This document shows positions 10,647 to 23,345 of a stretch of 64,000 nucleotides of DNA, one piece after another. This stretch comes from Phymorhynchus buccinoides (taxonomy: Eukaryota; Mollusca; Gastropoda; Neogastropoda; Raphitomidae). The notes under the pieces are model-generated. The model saw nothing but the letters and a program-made list of their open reading frames with translations. It searched no databases and was not told the DNA's origin. The translations under genes were made by a program, and so were the position numbers. Each line of letters begins with the position of its first letter. Positions within the stretch are counted from its first letter, which is position 1. The DNA is taken from the NCBI GenBank assembly GCA_017654935.2, contig CM065690.1, forward strand, positions 15,469,520 to 15,533,519. Reading direction: 5' to 3'.

Positions 10647-10794
10647 GTGCTTAATTTTATGAAGTTCTACTAAAGCTTAAGTGGGAAACTAAACGTTGTT
10701 ACTTTCTAAATTCAGTAAATCGCTTACAGAATTTAGAAATAACAACGTTTAGTTTCCCACTTAAGCTTTAGTAGAACTTCATAACATTAAGCAC
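10647..10794. mobile_element. Foldback element, 148 bp hairpin (MITE-like)
   Basis: The two halves are reverse complements: GTGCTTAATTTTATGAAGTT at the left end and its complement at the right end, with arms of about 65-70 bp and a small loop near 10,715-10,730. The mirror copy (51,061-51,210) is an almost perfect palindrome. No coding capacity. Confidence 0.85.
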
Positions 10795-10796
10795 AG

Positions 10797-11000
10797 ATCC
10801 CTAGGTATAGGTTTTCAACTGTTGGTCGGCGCTCTTTTGCTGTCTCTGGACCGACATCCTGGAACAAACTTCCTCTTTCCCTCCGTCAGCGACCGACCCT
10901 CTTTGCTTTCAAACTGAGCTCTAATCTCAAGACCCACCTGTTCCCCCTGTCATTAAAGCTCCGCTCTTTTTCTCTTCTCTCTCTTGCCATTCGGTCTGTT
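10797..11000 (+). mobile_element. LINE ORF2 C-terminal fragment
   Basis: The translation includes GRRSFAVSGPTSWNKLPLSL and then FKLSSNLKTHLF, the C-terminal end pattern of CR1/L2/Rex-type retrotransposon ORF2 proteins. It is cut by the foldback element on the left and adjoins a second LINE on the right. Confidence 0.65.
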
Positions 11001-11055
11001 TCTGCTGTATTCCATTTATGTCATCCGTGTGTGTTCGCTTTGTACTGAAGACTCT

Positions 11056-11603
11056 AGTATGTGCTTTTGTTCTGTCTCGCCTTGACTACTGTAACTCACT
11101 TCTTGCTGGCTGTCCATCAACTCTCATCTCTAAGCTCCAACGGGTCCAGAATAATGCTGCTCGTCTCATTTCTCGCTCCCCTAGGTACGATCATATCACT
11201 CCGGTTCTTCGTTCCCTACATTGGCTCCCAGTTCAATCACGCATTGACTACAAAATTCTCCTCCTTGTCTTCAAGTCACTGAATGATCAAGCTCCCCTGT
11301 ATCTCTCTGATCTTCTTCATCTCTATGTCCCAGCTCGCCAACTACGTTCGTCTTCTGATTCTCGTCTCCTTTCCCTTCCCTCCATCCGTCTCAAATCTGC
11401 TGGCCAACGTTCTTTTTCCTGTCAAGCACCATCTCTTTGGAATTATCTGCCTTCTCCTCTCCGACACTCCAACTCAGTCTCCTCCTTCAAAACCTCTCTT
11501 AAAACCCATAATTTTCCTGCTGCACCCTAAATATGTGACCAGTTGTTTATCGTTGTGTGCACGTGAGGGAAGATTGAATAAGAGGTTTGTGCTGTGTTTT
11601 GTG

Positions 11604-11672
<69 letters not shown>

Positions 11673-11912
11673 GTGTGTGTGAGCATGCATGTGTGCATAC
11701 ATGCATGCTTGTGTGTGGTTTGGTTTTGTGGGTTGTGTGTGCACGCATGTGTGTGTGTGTGTGTGTGCGTGTGTGTGTGTGTGTCTGTCTGCGTGCGTAC
11801 GTTGTGTGTGATGGGTTTTGTGTATGTGGTCAGTCCGTGCGGCTCGGTTGTTGTTGCTTATTGAATGGGGGATGAACGAGTCGGTGTCGATAAATGTGTT
11901 TGTATGTGTGTT

Positions 11913-11944
<32 letters not shown>

Positions 11945-12088
11945 TTGCTTTGTATAACGAGTTGTTGCTGGTTGGTGTAATTCTTGAATTCTGTTTTTGT
12001 TGTCTATTTGTTGATGAATAATTGATTGTAAAGCGCTTTGGGCTCATCTGAGGTAAAGCGCTATATAAATGTACTATTATTATTATTG
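11056..12088 (+). mobile_element. 5'-truncated CR1/L2-like LINE with (ATT)n tail
   Basis: The frame 11,075-11,529 reads LSRLDYCNSLLAGCP, VQNNAARLI, LHWLPVQSRIDYKILLLVFK, then APSLWNYLP and LKTHNF. This is the C-terminal region of CR1/L2-like non-LTR reverse transcriptase polyproteins, ending in a stop (11,528-11,530). A (TG)n-rich 3' UTR follows (11,610-11,810). The 3' end is AAAGCGCTTTGGGCTCATCT and GTAAAGCGCTATATAAATG, then (ATT)n (12,070-12,088). The catalytic RT domain is absent, so this is a dead-on-arrival copy. The mirror is 49,785-50,830 on the minus strand. Confidence 0.85.
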
Positions 12089-12530
12089 CATATTTTGTTT
12101 GATTGCGTTATGAATGCTAACGTGTGTGCGCTCTTTGATTTGATGTATATAAAAATTCAGCGCCGTAGGCCTATAAATACTGTATGTTGTTGTTTTCAAC
12201 AACATAACAAGCCATACAAGCACAGCTGTCATTGAAGTTAAGACGTAACAAAAATTTCTTTAAAGAGTATTCTGACCTGTAGAGGTATGGGTGTGTTTAT
12301 GATCGTTTCGTTTTAAAGAGAGAAATGAATACAGACCCACAAAAAAAGAGATAGACAGAAAGAAAGAAAGAAAGAAAATAATCGTATAGTACACAAACGT
12401 GTCTTTGCTTTGTTTTCTGGTGCTGTTCTTGCTGGGTTTTGTTTTGTTTTTAATTTCTTCTTGCCACATTTGAAAGTGTTCAATGATGGAAAAAGATCTC
12501 TGTGTTATTTATGTACGCGATTTTATTAGG
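12089..12530. other. Spacer, no gene recognised
   Basis: A/T-rich sequence with a short (GAAA)n patch at 12,355-12,378. One 69-codon frame on the minus strand (12,260-12,469) is conserved in the mirror arm, but this is expected from near-identity and nothing in it looks like a known protein. Confidence 0.5.
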
Positions 12531-12780
12531 TTGGCTGGTTGGTTGTTTTTGGTTGGCTGGTTGGTTGACAAGTTGGCTGGTTAGTTGGCTGGTTGGTTGG
12601 TTGGCTGGTTGGTTCGCTGGTTGGTTGACAAGTTGGCTGGTTGGTTGACAAGTTGGCTGGCTAGTTGGTTGGTCGGTTGGTTGGTCGGTTGGCTGGTTGG
12701 TTGGTTCGCTGGTTGGTTGACAAGTTGGCTGGTTAGTTGGCTGGTTGGTCGGTTGGTTGGTTGGTTGGTTGGAAGAGATA
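12530..12780. repeat. TTGG/CTGG tetranucleotide-type array
   Basis: Repeats of GGCTGGTTGGTTGACAAGTT. The mirror is 49,000-49,335. The translated frames (AGWLVGWL and NQPTNQPT) are low complexity. Confidence 0.9.
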
Positions 12781-12940
12781 CTGGTTAGTTGATTGAATGG
12801 GTTGGTCAAGGGGTGCGTCAACTACACATTATAGCTAAAAACAGATCATACAAAACTTTGCTTTTGTTGATATCTAACTCGTTGTGTTTATGGCTGGTGA
12901 GCTGAACTTTTAGGAGTTTTCCCCAACGTAAAACGTTCCT

Positions 12941-15900
12941 CTGGAGTCAAGAGTAAAGATATTGCAAGTACAGAGAAACTCTAGGGAGAGCTGGATAACA
13001 GAGAGTCAACAGTAAAGATATTGCAAGTACAGAGAAACTCTAGGGAGAGCTGGATAACAGAGAGTCAACAGTAAAGATATTGCAAGTACAGAGAAACTCT
13101 AGGGAGAGCTGGATAACAGAGAGTCAACAGTAAAGATATTGCAAGTACAGAGAAACTCTAGGGAGAGCTGGATAACAGAGAGTCAAGAGTAAAGATATTG
13201 CAAGTACAGAGAAACTCTAGGGAGAGCTGGATAACAGAGAGTCAACAGTAAAGATATTGCAAGTACAGAGAAACTCTAGGGAGAGCTGGATAACAGAGAG
13301 TCAACAGTGTGGATATTGCAAGTACAGAGAAACTCTAGGGAGAGCTGGATAACAGAGAGTCAACAGTAAAGATATGGCAAGTACAGAGAAACTCTAGGGA
13401 GAGCTGGATAACAGAGAGTCAAGAGTAAAGATATTGCGAGTACAGAGAAACTCTAGGGAGAGCTGGATAACAGAGAGTCAACAGTAAAGATATTGCGAGT
13501 ACAGAGAAACTCTAGGGAGAGCTGGATAACAGAGAGTCAAGAGTAAAGATATTGCGAGTACAGAGAAACTCTAGGGAGAGCTGGATAACAGAGAGTCAAC
13601 AGTAAAGATATTGCAAGTACAGAGAAACTCTAGGGAGAGCTGGATAACAGAGAGTCAAGAGTAAAGATATTGCGAGTACAGAGAAACTCTAGGGAGAGCT
13701 GGATAACAGAGAGTCAACAGTATGGATATTGCCAGTACATAGAAACTCTAGGGAGAGCTGGATAACAGAGAGTCAAGAGTAAAGATATTGCGAGTACAGA
13801 GAAACTCTAGGGAGAGCTGGATAACAGAGAGTCAAGAGTAAAGATATTGCCAGTACAGAGAAACTCTAGGGAGAGCTGGATAACAGAAGTCAACAGTATG
13901 GATATTGCCAGTACAGAGAAACTCTAGGGAGAGCTGGATAACAGAGAGTCAAGAGTAAAGATATTGCGAGTACAGAGAAACTCTAGGGAGAGCTGGATAA
14001 CAGAGAGTCAACAGTAAAGATATTGCAAGTACAGAGAAACTCTAGGGAGAGCTGGATAACAGAGAGTCAACAGTAAAGATATTGTCAGTACAGAGAAACT
14101 CTAGGGAGAGCTGGATAACAGAGAGTCAAGAGTAAAGATATTGCAAGTACAGAGAAACTCTAGGGAGAGCTGGATAACAGAGAGTCAAGAGTAAAGATAT
14201 TGCGAGTACAGAGAAACTCTAGGGAGAGCTGGATAACAGAGAGTCAAGAGTAAAGATATTGCGAGTACAGAGAAACTCTAGGGAGAGCTGGATAACAGAG
14301 AGTCAAAAGTAAAGATATTGCAAGTACAGAGAAACTCTAGGGAGAGCTGGATAACAGAGAGTCAACAGTAAAGATATTGCGAGTACAGAGAAACTCTAGG
14401 GAGAGCTGGATAACAGAGAGTCAAAAGTAAAGATATTGCAAGTACAGAGAAACTCTAGGGAGAGCTGGATAACAGAGAGTCAACAGTAAAGATATTGCCA
14501 GTACAGAGAAACTCTAGGGAGAGCTGGATAACAGAGAGTCAACAGTAAAGATATTGCAAGTACAGAGAAACTCTAGGGAGAGCTGGATAACAGAGAGTCA
14601 ACAGTAAAGTTATTGCCAGTACAGAGAAACTCTAGGGAGAGCTGGATAACAGAGAGTCAACAGTAAAGATATTGCCAGTACAGAGAAACTCTAGGGAGAG
14701 CTGGATAACAGAGAGTCAAGAGTAAAGATATTGCAAGTACAGAGAAACTCTAGGGAGAGCTGGATAACAGAAGTCAACAGTATGGATATTGTCAGTACAG
14801 AGAAACTCTAGGGAGAGCTGGATAACAGAGAGTCAACAGTATGGATATTGTCAGTACAGAGAAACTCTAGGGAGAGCTGGATAACAGAGAGTCAACAGTA
14901 AAGATATTGCGAGTACAGAGAAACTCTAGGGAGAGCTGGATAACAGAGAGTCAACAGTATGGATATTGCAAGTACAGAGAAACTCTAGGGAGAGCTGGAT
15001 AACAGAGAGTCAAGAGTAAAGATATTGCAAGTACAGAGAAACTCTAGGGAGAGCTGGATAACAGAGAGTCAAGAGTAAAGATATTGCGAGTACAGAGAAA
15101 CTCTAGGGAGAGCTGGATAACAGAGAGTCAAGAGTAAAGATATTGCAAGTACAGAGAAACTCTAGGGAGAGCTGGATAACAGAGAGTCAACAGTGTGGAT
15201 ATTGCAAGTACAGAGAAACTCTAGGGAGAGCTGGATAACAGAGAGTCAAGAGTAAAGATATTGCGAGTACAGAGAAACTCTAGGGAGAGCTGGATAACAG
15301 AGAGTCAAGAGTAAAGATATTGCAAGTACAGAGAAACTCTAGGGAGAGCTGGATAACAGAAGTCAACAGTATGGATATGGTCAGTACAGAGAAACTCTAG
15401 GGAGAGCTGGATAACAGAGAGTCAAGAGTAAAGATATTGCAAGTACAGAGAAACTCTAGGGAGAGCTGGATAACAGAGAGTCAAGAGTAAAGATATTGCA
15501 AGTACAGAGAAACTCTAGGGAGAGCTGGACAACAGAAGTCAACAGTAAAGATATGGTCAGTACAGAGAAACTCTAGGGAGAGCTGGATAACAGAGAGTCA
15601 AGAGTAAAGATATTGCGAGTACAGAGAAACTCTAGGGAGAGCTGGATAACAGAGAGTCAAGAGTAAAGATATTGCCAGTACAGAGAAACTCTAGGGAGAG
15701 CTGGATAACAGAAGTCAACAGTATGGATATTGTCAGTACATAGAAACTCTAGGGAGAGCTGGATAACAGAGAGTCAACAGTAAAGATATTGCAAGTACAG
15801 AGAAACTCTAGGGAGAGCTGGATAACAGAGAGTCAACAGTATGGATATTGTCAGTACAGAGAAACTCTAGGGAGAGCTGGATAACAGAGAGTCAAGAGTA

Positions 15901-17237
15901 AAGATATTGCGAGTACAGAGAAACTCTAGGGAGAGCTGGATAACAGAGAGTCAACAGTAAAGATATTGCGAGTACAGAGAAACTCTAGGGAGAGCTGGAT
16001 AACAGAGAGTCAAGAGTAAAGATATTGCAAGTACAGAGAAACTCTAGGGAGAGCTGGATAACAGAGAGTCAAGAGTAAAGATATTGCAAGTACAGAGAAA
16101 CTCTAGGGAGAGCTGGATAACAGAGAGTCAAGAGTAAAGATATTGCAAGTACAGAGAAACTCTAGGGAGAGCTGGATAACAGAGAGTCAAGAGTAAAGAT
16201 ATTGCGAGTACAGAGAAACTCTAGGGAGAGCTGGATAACAGAGAGTCAAGAGTAAAGATATTGCGAGTACAGAGAAACTCTAGGGAGAGCTGGATAACAG
16301 AGAGTCAACAGTATGGATATTGCAGGTACAGAGAAACTCTAGGGAGAGCTGGATAACAGAGAGTCAAGAGTAAAGATATTGCGAGTACAGAGAAACTCTA
16401 GGGAGAGCTGGATAACAGAAGTCAACAGTATGGAAATTGTCAGTACATAGAAACTCTAGGGAGAGCTGGATAACAGAGAGTCAACAGTATGGATATTGCA
16501 GGTACAGAGAAACTCTAGGGAGAGCTGGATAACAGAGTCAACGGTATGGAAATTGCCAGTACATAGAAACTCATGGGAGAGCTGAATAACAGAGAGTTAA
16601 CAGTATGGATATTGCAAGTACAGAGAAACTCTAGGGAGAGCTGGATAACATAGAGTCAACAGTATGGATATGGTCAGTACAGAGAAACTCTAGGGAGAGC
16701 TGGACAACAGAAGTCAACAGTATGGATATGGTCAGTACAGAGAAACTCTAGGGAGAGCTGGACAACAGAAGTCAACAGTAAAGATATGGTCAGTACAGAG
16801 AAACTCTAGGGAGAGCTGGACAACAGATGTCAACAGTATGGATATGGTCAGTACAGAGAAACTCTAGGGAGAGCTGGACAACAGATGTCAACAGTATGGA
16901 TATGGTCAGTACAGAGAAACTCTAGGGAGAGCTGGATAACAGAAGTCAACAGTATGGATATAGTCAGTACATAGAAACTCTAGGGAGAGCTGGACAACAG
17001 AAGTCAACAGTAAAGATATGGTCAGTACAGGGAAACTCTAGGGAGAGCTGAATAACAGAGAGTCAACGGTATGGACACTGACAGTACATAGAAACTCTTG
17101 GGAGAGCTGGATAACAGAAGTCAACAGTAAAGATATGGTCAGTACAGGGAAACTCTAGGGAGAGCTGGACAACAGAGAGTCCAGTATGGACACTGACAGT
17201 ACATAGAAACTCTTGGGAGAGCTGGATAACAGACATG
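12941..17237. repeat. 59-bp minisatellite, about 73 copies
   Basis: The unit contains GTCAACAGTAAAGATATTGC, AAGTACAGAGAAACTC and TAGGGAGAGCTGGATAACAG. The period is 59 bp, because the pattern shifts by one base per 60-base line. Variant sites (AACAG/AAGAG, TAAAG/TATGG, GCAAG/GCGAG/GCCAG/GTCAG) are spread through the array. The right end has more TATGG and TGGTCAG variants. The mirror array (47,197-48,838) has only about 28 units. Confidence 0.95.
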
Positions 17238-17293
17238 ATGCAGTTTTTTTCTTAAAGGGAGATGAACAATTTTCTCTGGTGACATTAAACACC

Positions 17294-17700
17294 AAACCGG
17301 GGCAGTGGATGGATTCCTCGTGCCTCCATGCTGGGAGCTGGACGACCCCGACCCCTCCACGAGTCTCTCCCCGTGGGGATACCGGCGGGGGTCTTTCGTA
17401 AAAACAGTTCCCCCATGGCCCACCTTCTGGAAATTCTGTACTTGTAGCTTCCTCTGATATGTCGCTCTCTTTGACTCTGCCTTTTCCCTTTGCTTTCTAT
17501 CATCCACTATCTTTCTGACTTATTGGCCCATTCTCCTGCCTTTTAAAAACAAAATCTAAATAATGTTTCTTCTTCTTTAAGCTCCTCCAAAATCGGAATG
17601 TGTTGGCGGTTCGCAGCGGGTCGAGACCAGTGAAAACCGGACACTTTCCCATTATGGCCATATGGCCTGGGAACGCAAAAGAAGAAGAAGAAGAAGAAAC
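17294..17700. mobile_element. Interspersed repeat R1 (about 400 bp, GAA-tailed)
   Basis: Starts near GGGGCAGTGGATGGATTCCT and contains GGAGCTGGACGACCCCG, CACGAGTCTCTCCCC, CTTATTGGCCCATTCTCCTG and CCAGTGAAAACCGG. It ends in CATTATGGCCATATGGCCTG plus (GAA)n. It shares these blocks with about six other places in the window. No ORF suggests an encoded enzyme, so it looks non-autonomous. Confidence 0.75.
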
Positions 17701-18440
17701 AACGTTCAAAAATCCAAAGGAAAAAATCATTAAAATATTTTATATGAACACAACATGAGCAGTAGTCACGTTATTTTAAATATGACTTATTTAATCGCCC
17801 TCTAGTAAATAAAGTCTGGTGATGTGCCTGTGGTGCTGTTATGGAAACTGCCGAGCATTACCTATTGTCCTGTCAACTATTTCACATAGCTCGATTAAAT
17901 ACAATATTGACTCTACCCCCAGACTACACTAGACTGCAAACACCGTTGAATGGAAATCCTGAACTTTCCAACAAAACAAAATACTCTTATTTTTGAAACT
18001 GTTCATCAGTTTATTTTCCAATCAAAGAGGTTTCAGTCATAAACAACGTGATGACGTATTTACTATGAAACCAATGCTCATAACTAGTCACATTTACCCA
18101 ATCGATGTTCATTTCTAGACATGTTTACAGTTTAGCCCATAGCATTTTACTGATATAATTATCATGCCAATGTAGGACCGACCTATTCTATGCATAACAA
18201 TTGCTAAGTCAGGAAAACATGCTTACTAATGAACATTATTCAACAAGGACGGTTTCCCCACATGCTCTCACTAATCGTTAATCATTATGTACAATAGTCT
18301 TTTTCTCTGTTTTTTCTTCTGTTTTTTCTCTTTTTATTTGTCTGATTGGTTTGTTTATTCTTTTTTTATCATTAATGTAATTTTTGCTTTTACATTGGTG
18401 TCTTAAGAGTTATGTTTTCCTTGTACTTCTTAAAGGTGGA
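17701..18440. other. Unique-looking A/T-rich spacer
   Basis: No tandem repeat, splice-bounded exon or long frame seen. The mirror, 45,995-46,700, is closely similar. Confidence 0.55.
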
Positions 18441-18444
18441 CCAT

Positions 18445-18618
18445 GACGGATAATAATAATAATAATAATGAGGAAAATTTATATAGCGCCCATCCTACTA
18501 TGTAGGCTACAGGGCGCTTTACACAAAATTGAAATGGAATAAAAACATGAAACAAAAATCCAATAACATCAGCAGACAAAAACAATACACATATCAATCA
18601 GCAACAACAACTGCTGTG

Positions 18619-18655
<37 letters not shown>

Positions 18656-18720
18656 GGACTAATGCACGTATGCATTTTCACACAATTCACAAGCATGAAA
18701 TAACAGCATAATATTCACAA
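18445..18720 (-). mobile_element. LINE/SINE 3' tail with (ATT)n end and (TAC)n
   Basis: On the minus strand the element ends in GGGCGCTATATAAATTTTCC then (ATT)n, the same 3' architecture as the LINE at 11,056-12,088 (a GCGCTATATAAAT motif before ATT repeats). A (TAC)n tract at 18,618-18,655 lies inside. The mirror is 45,780-45,995. Confidence 0.6.
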
Positions 18721-18726
18721 AAACAA

Positions 18727-19120
<394 letters not shown>

Positions 19121-19132
19121 GCGCGCGTGCGC

Positions 19133-19690
19133 GGATGAGTTTTGCGCAAGAAACACGTCGAGATCACCAGGAAAACACCATTTACAGAGATAAGAATACT
19201 CACTTTGCTCTGGTTTTCTATAAATTAAACCGTCAAATCGGCGATTCCTCCTTGGCGGAGGTACTGGAAGTCAAATTCTTTCACTGAAAGAGAAGGCGTG
19301 TTCCGGATCTTTTGTAATGGCCGCCTGAGTTTAGACCAAATCGTTTGCACGAAATTTTCGCAATATTTCATTGCAAGTCTTTTTATTAATTTTTTTTAAT
19401 AAATGTTATGCAGTTTATCTAAAGGAGTTTCGCTCACAACAAAGGAAATAGCTTCACTTTTTTTTTTACTGCTCTATGGAGAAAAAAACCATTCAACCAC
19501 AATGGGATTGGAACCACCCAATCCAAAATGGCTTCTCTCTCCGGCATCTCCGCCAAGGAGGAATCGCCGTTTTGACGCTTTGATTTCTTGGAAACCAGAG
19601 CAAAGTGAGTGTTCCGATCCTTGAAAAGGCTGTCTTTCTGGTGATCTCGGCGTGTTCCTTGCAAAAACTCATCCGTCAGGGTCCACCTTT
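19133..19690. mobile_element. Complete TIR element R2
   Basis: The left arm carries GGATGAGTTTTGCGCAAGAA, CACTTTGCTCTGGTTTTC and CGATTCCTCCTTGGCGGAG. The right arm carries the complement and ends in CTCATCCGTCAGGGTCCACC then TTTAA. The arms are about 150-170 bp. It is related to 1-354, 45,360-45,575 and 60,885-61,423. It carries no transposase. Confidence 0.75.
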
Positions 19691-19977
19691 AACGTTGCTT
19701 TGCTTGGAAAATTTCCTTTTTTTTCTTTTTTCCAGCTTCTTACATTAGTATTCATTTAATTCAGTTGCCTACATCAACAATTGTCGGTGGTTTCTAATAC
19801 ATGTATATGTGTTGGCAGTCGTCAAAGAACATTTTCAACTGTAATGAGGGCACGATGTAAGCTTCCAGCTTGTTGTTGCTGATAAAGTTTAACATATATA
19901 TATATATGTATGTTCATGTGCTCTGTACCTAATAAAGTGGTTTAAGCCAGTCACATTATCGAGATTTTAAAATATTA

Positions 19978-20160
19978 GAGAGAGAGAGGGGGGGGGGAGA
20001 CAGAGAGAGAGAGAGGGAGAGAGAGAGAGAGAGGGAGAGAGAGACAGATACACAGAGAGAGAGACAGAGAACAGGTAGTATTAATGATATGGGGGTAGAC
20101 CCGGTCGGGAGATTCGAAGCGTGAATACCCAGGTGTCCTATTGATACGGGGGAGATTAGA

Positions 20161-20225
<65 letters not shown>
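19978..20225. repeat. (GA)n tracts with an intervening unique segment
   Basis: (GA)n at 19,978-20,070 and 20,164-20,225 flank about 90 bp containing GACCCGGTCGGGAGATTCGA. The mirror is 44,800-45,075. Confidence 0.85.
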
Positions 20226-20226
<1 letters not shown>

Positions 20227-20227
<1 letters not shown>

Positions 20228-21413
20228 AAGTTTGAACAAGTTTTTTTTTATTGCCATTAGCAATAGCCCTCTTGGCAAGGGGGATACCAAATGTTTGAAT
20301 CATGGCTCCCACTCACAACGCACTCACACACCAGCACACACTTCCCACACATGATTAGTGCATATACATACATAGAACTCAATATCTTTGACTATCATAA
20401 ACTAAATATGCAAAGTAGAAATCAAAACCAAATCCTCTTGCTTAGTTGACTAAACAGTTATTAGATCTTTTTTTTTCCTGAAATCACTAGCTTTTGCTAT
20501 ATACTTAGCTAATGATATAATAATTTTTCCATCCTCTGAAGACAAAATTGCTTTAAGATATTTCTGCAATGCAAGACTATGTTTAAATATTACACATTCT
20601 TTTCGGATATGTGTGTACATGGGACAATCAAATATAAAATGTATTTCATCTTCAATATTATCTCCCATGCACATATTACATGTCCCGTTCTCTGATGATT
20701 CGAACCATCTTTTGTTGGCATTTAGACCAAGAGTTCTCGTTCTAAATCTACATAAATTATATCTATGCCACTTATGAGTGACCAACATAAAATACTTTTC
20801 CTCTTCAAAAATGCTTTTAAATGACAAAAAACATTCATAATTATGTTGAATTTCCATCCATACTGGCATGCCAGTTCTGTTTATATGAACAAATCAATCG
20901 GTCTTTAAATTCAGATAAAAATTGCACAGAATGACCTGCTCCCTGACAAAGCCACACAATACCAAAACCATTTCCCATCAAAATTCTCTGCACATAAGAG
21001 ACCCAGTTGTGTTTACCTAGTTCATGCTGCAGTACTAACATTCTATAGGCCTGATTACAAAGTCTTCCTGGGGGTAAAGTTACCAACCGCAACCATTATT
21101 TAATAGATCTCACATATGCTAAAATAAACATTGGATATCGCCCACATTCCCCACAGACCATTTTATTTGATGTATGTATTGGAACATGCATGATACGTTT
21201 GATTGCATATGTGTGGACTTTCTCCATATGTATATTATTTAACGAACCCCAGACCTCGGATGCATACATCAACATTGGCTGTATCTGCGTATCAAAAAGC
21301 TTCCAAAATAATTTTATATCCATCGATTTTAGTTTTTTCTTTGTTCTAATAATATCAATTACGCCCTTTCTTACCTTTCCTATACATTTCCATCCAACCT
21401 TTATTCAAGCTTA

Positions 21414-21415
<2 letters not shown>
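20227..21415 (-). mobile_element. 5'-truncated LINE ORF2 remnant (zinc-knuckle end)
   Basis: On the minus strand three frame segments read FWKLFDTQIQPMLMYASEVW (post-RT thumb pattern), then WVSYVQRI, then THKWHRYNLCRFRTR and CNMCMGDNIEDEIHFIFDCP (the C-x2-C...H...C knuckle common at LINE ORF2 C termini). The segments are broken by an in-frame TAG after RSIK and by a frameshift after GNST. Both lesions are shared with the mirror copy (43,609-44,798), so they predate the split of the two arms. The 3' end is GCTAATGGCAATAAA, next to (CT)n. The clade is not certain. Confidence 0.8.
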
Positions 21416-21512
<97 letters not shown>

Positions 21513-21667
21513 CAAAGGGGGACAGAGGGTGAGGACTGGGTATCGGGTGCTTCGTTTTAGGAAATTTGAATCCCTTTGCATGTCTATTCTGTTGTATCGT
21601 TCTGCGTGTCCATGTCTGTCCATCTGACTGGCTAGCTAACTGTGTCTCTCTCTCTCTCTCTCTCTCT

Positions 21668-21744
<77 letters not shown>

Positions 21745-21761
21745 AAAAAATCTCTCTCTCG

Positions 21762-21802
<41 letters not shown>

Positions 21803-21815
21803 ATTCTCTCTCTCT
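21416..21815. repeat. (GA)n then (CT)n tracts in opposite sense
   Basis: (GA)n at 21,416-21,510 and (CT)n at 21,643-21,815 flank about 130 bp of unique sequence, a potential hairpin. The mirror is 43,300-43,608, with a shorter single (GA)n on one side. Confidence 0.85.
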
Positions 21816-22390
21816 CTCCATATGTGCGTGTATGCGTGTCTTTAACTGTGTCTGTATCTCTATCTCTCTCTGTCTCTGCTTTTTCAATCCCCTGTCTCCG
21901 CCTTGTCGTGATCATCTTAGCCCAAAGCCCTTTCTATAAAAGTGTAAGCAAATAATCCGGTTTTTTGTGCATGTTTCTTTTACGTGTCTTAGTGATTACG
22001 AAAAAAACCCACAAAAAACATCAGCAAGAGTGAGAGAGACCTATGACCGTGATACGTAGCCTACTTTATGTGCTGTTATCAGTAGAATATTGCTCTCTTT
22101 TTTTTTTATCCCATTCACTAGGTCATTTCAGTGCACAGCGTACTAAGGCTGGAAGCAGCTGTTTTAGTTTCCGTGATTTTCCGTTTTATTGTTCGCGCTT
22201 TTTTTGTTTTGTTCGTAGAGTATATATACTGCCCTTGTCTGTGGCTGTCGTGTAGAAAGACGTTGTTTCACTGGTAAATGCCAATCTAAATGGGCTGGGT
22301 GTTTTTTTTAAAGTTGATATGATTCAATTAATCAGGTTGCGGCATAAGTATGTCTTGCCATAGTAACATAGCGACTCGCTAAGGTAATAA
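21816..22390. other. Spacer, no gene recognised
   Basis: Only short frames are present, matched in the mirror arm (42,720-43,290) by near-identity. Nothing family-like seen. Confidence 0.5.
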
Positions 22391-22394
22391 AAGG

Positions 22395-22870
22395 GCCTTT
22401 TTCTTCTGCGGTCCCATGCCATACGGCCATAATGGGTGCGGATACGTATGTGTCCGCTTTTCCGGTTTTCAGTTTTCACTGGTCTCCTCGCTGCGTTCAG
22501 CCAACACACTCTGGTTTTGGAGGACTCGAAAGGAGAAAATTATGCGGACGATTTTTTGTTGTTGTTATTGGAAACAAGGCAGGAGAATGGGCTAGTAAGG
22601 CAGAAAAAACCCACCTGTAGGCCTAGTAAATGACAAAAAACACACGAAAACACCTGAATCAAAGAATGATGGTGATTAGAGGAGGTTGCTAACGCAGAAC
22701 TTCTAGAAGAGATTTATGTTTTACGTCCTCCCGATCTTAGGAGATCATATGGGACATATCTTCTAGAAGGTTGGGGAACTATATATGCACTGAAAGATCC
22801 CCCCGGTATCCCCACAGCCCGGGAATGAAAGGATCATGTCTTATTAGCAGACTGGAAATTGTCATCTGCA
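22395..22870. mobile_element. R1 family copy, diverged
   Basis: Contains CATACGGCCATAATGGGTGC, TTCAGTTTTCACTGGTCTCC and GGCAGGAGAATGGGCTAGTA. The far end resembles the CCCCGGTATCCCCACAG block of R1. The mirror is 42,290-42,720. Confidence 0.65.
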
Positions 22871-23148
22871 TGGGTCGCCATTTCAGGACAAACCTCTGTT
22901 CAGCGTTCATTATTCAAGCGCATGTTAGCAAAGGCTGTGATGTTTGTGATGACAGTTAGTTTCCTTTGCTTTGTTTTGTTCATTAAGTCTAATCGATGAG
23001 CTTGGTCTTTTTTTCAATTTGTAGGTGGCCTCTCTGTTCAACTAAAAGCCATAGCTGTTGATCCCTCTAAACGTAGGCCTATAATTATAGTTCCTTATTC
23101 ATCCATTGCCCACATCAACTGTTTAATAATTATTAAACAGACAATGTG

Positions 23149-23345
23149 GCGGTAACCATAGCCGATGAGGTTTAACCGAGGCGTGGTTACCGCTACACCT
23201 ATCTATATTGTTAAAAACTCGGGACTTTACTGGTGTTGCACTGCCTCCGGGCATTGCCCAGAAGTTTTTTCAGTATTGTTCCCACCATCTTTGTATTTAC
23301 AAATGTCCCATATGTGTCTGATGACCGAGAGGACGTAAAACATCA
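23149..23345 (+). repeat. Inverted-repeat arm upstream of gene B exon 1
   Basis: Shares GTGGCGGTAACCATAGCCGA, TATCTATATTGTT, CGGGACTTTACTGGTGTTGC and GAGAGGACGTAAAACA with the reverse complement of 25,119-25,308. The two arms bracket exon 1. The mirror arms are 41,811-41,998 and 40,521-40,700. Confidence 0.8.

Noticed and set aside
12260..12469. 69-codon frame identical in both arms (mirror 49,388-49,597)
   Set aside because: Identity is expected from allelic duplication. No start context, splice link or recognisable motif.
12941..17237. Possible CRISPR array
   Set aside because: Repeats are contiguous 59-bp units without unique spacers, in an animal genome with introns and LINEs.
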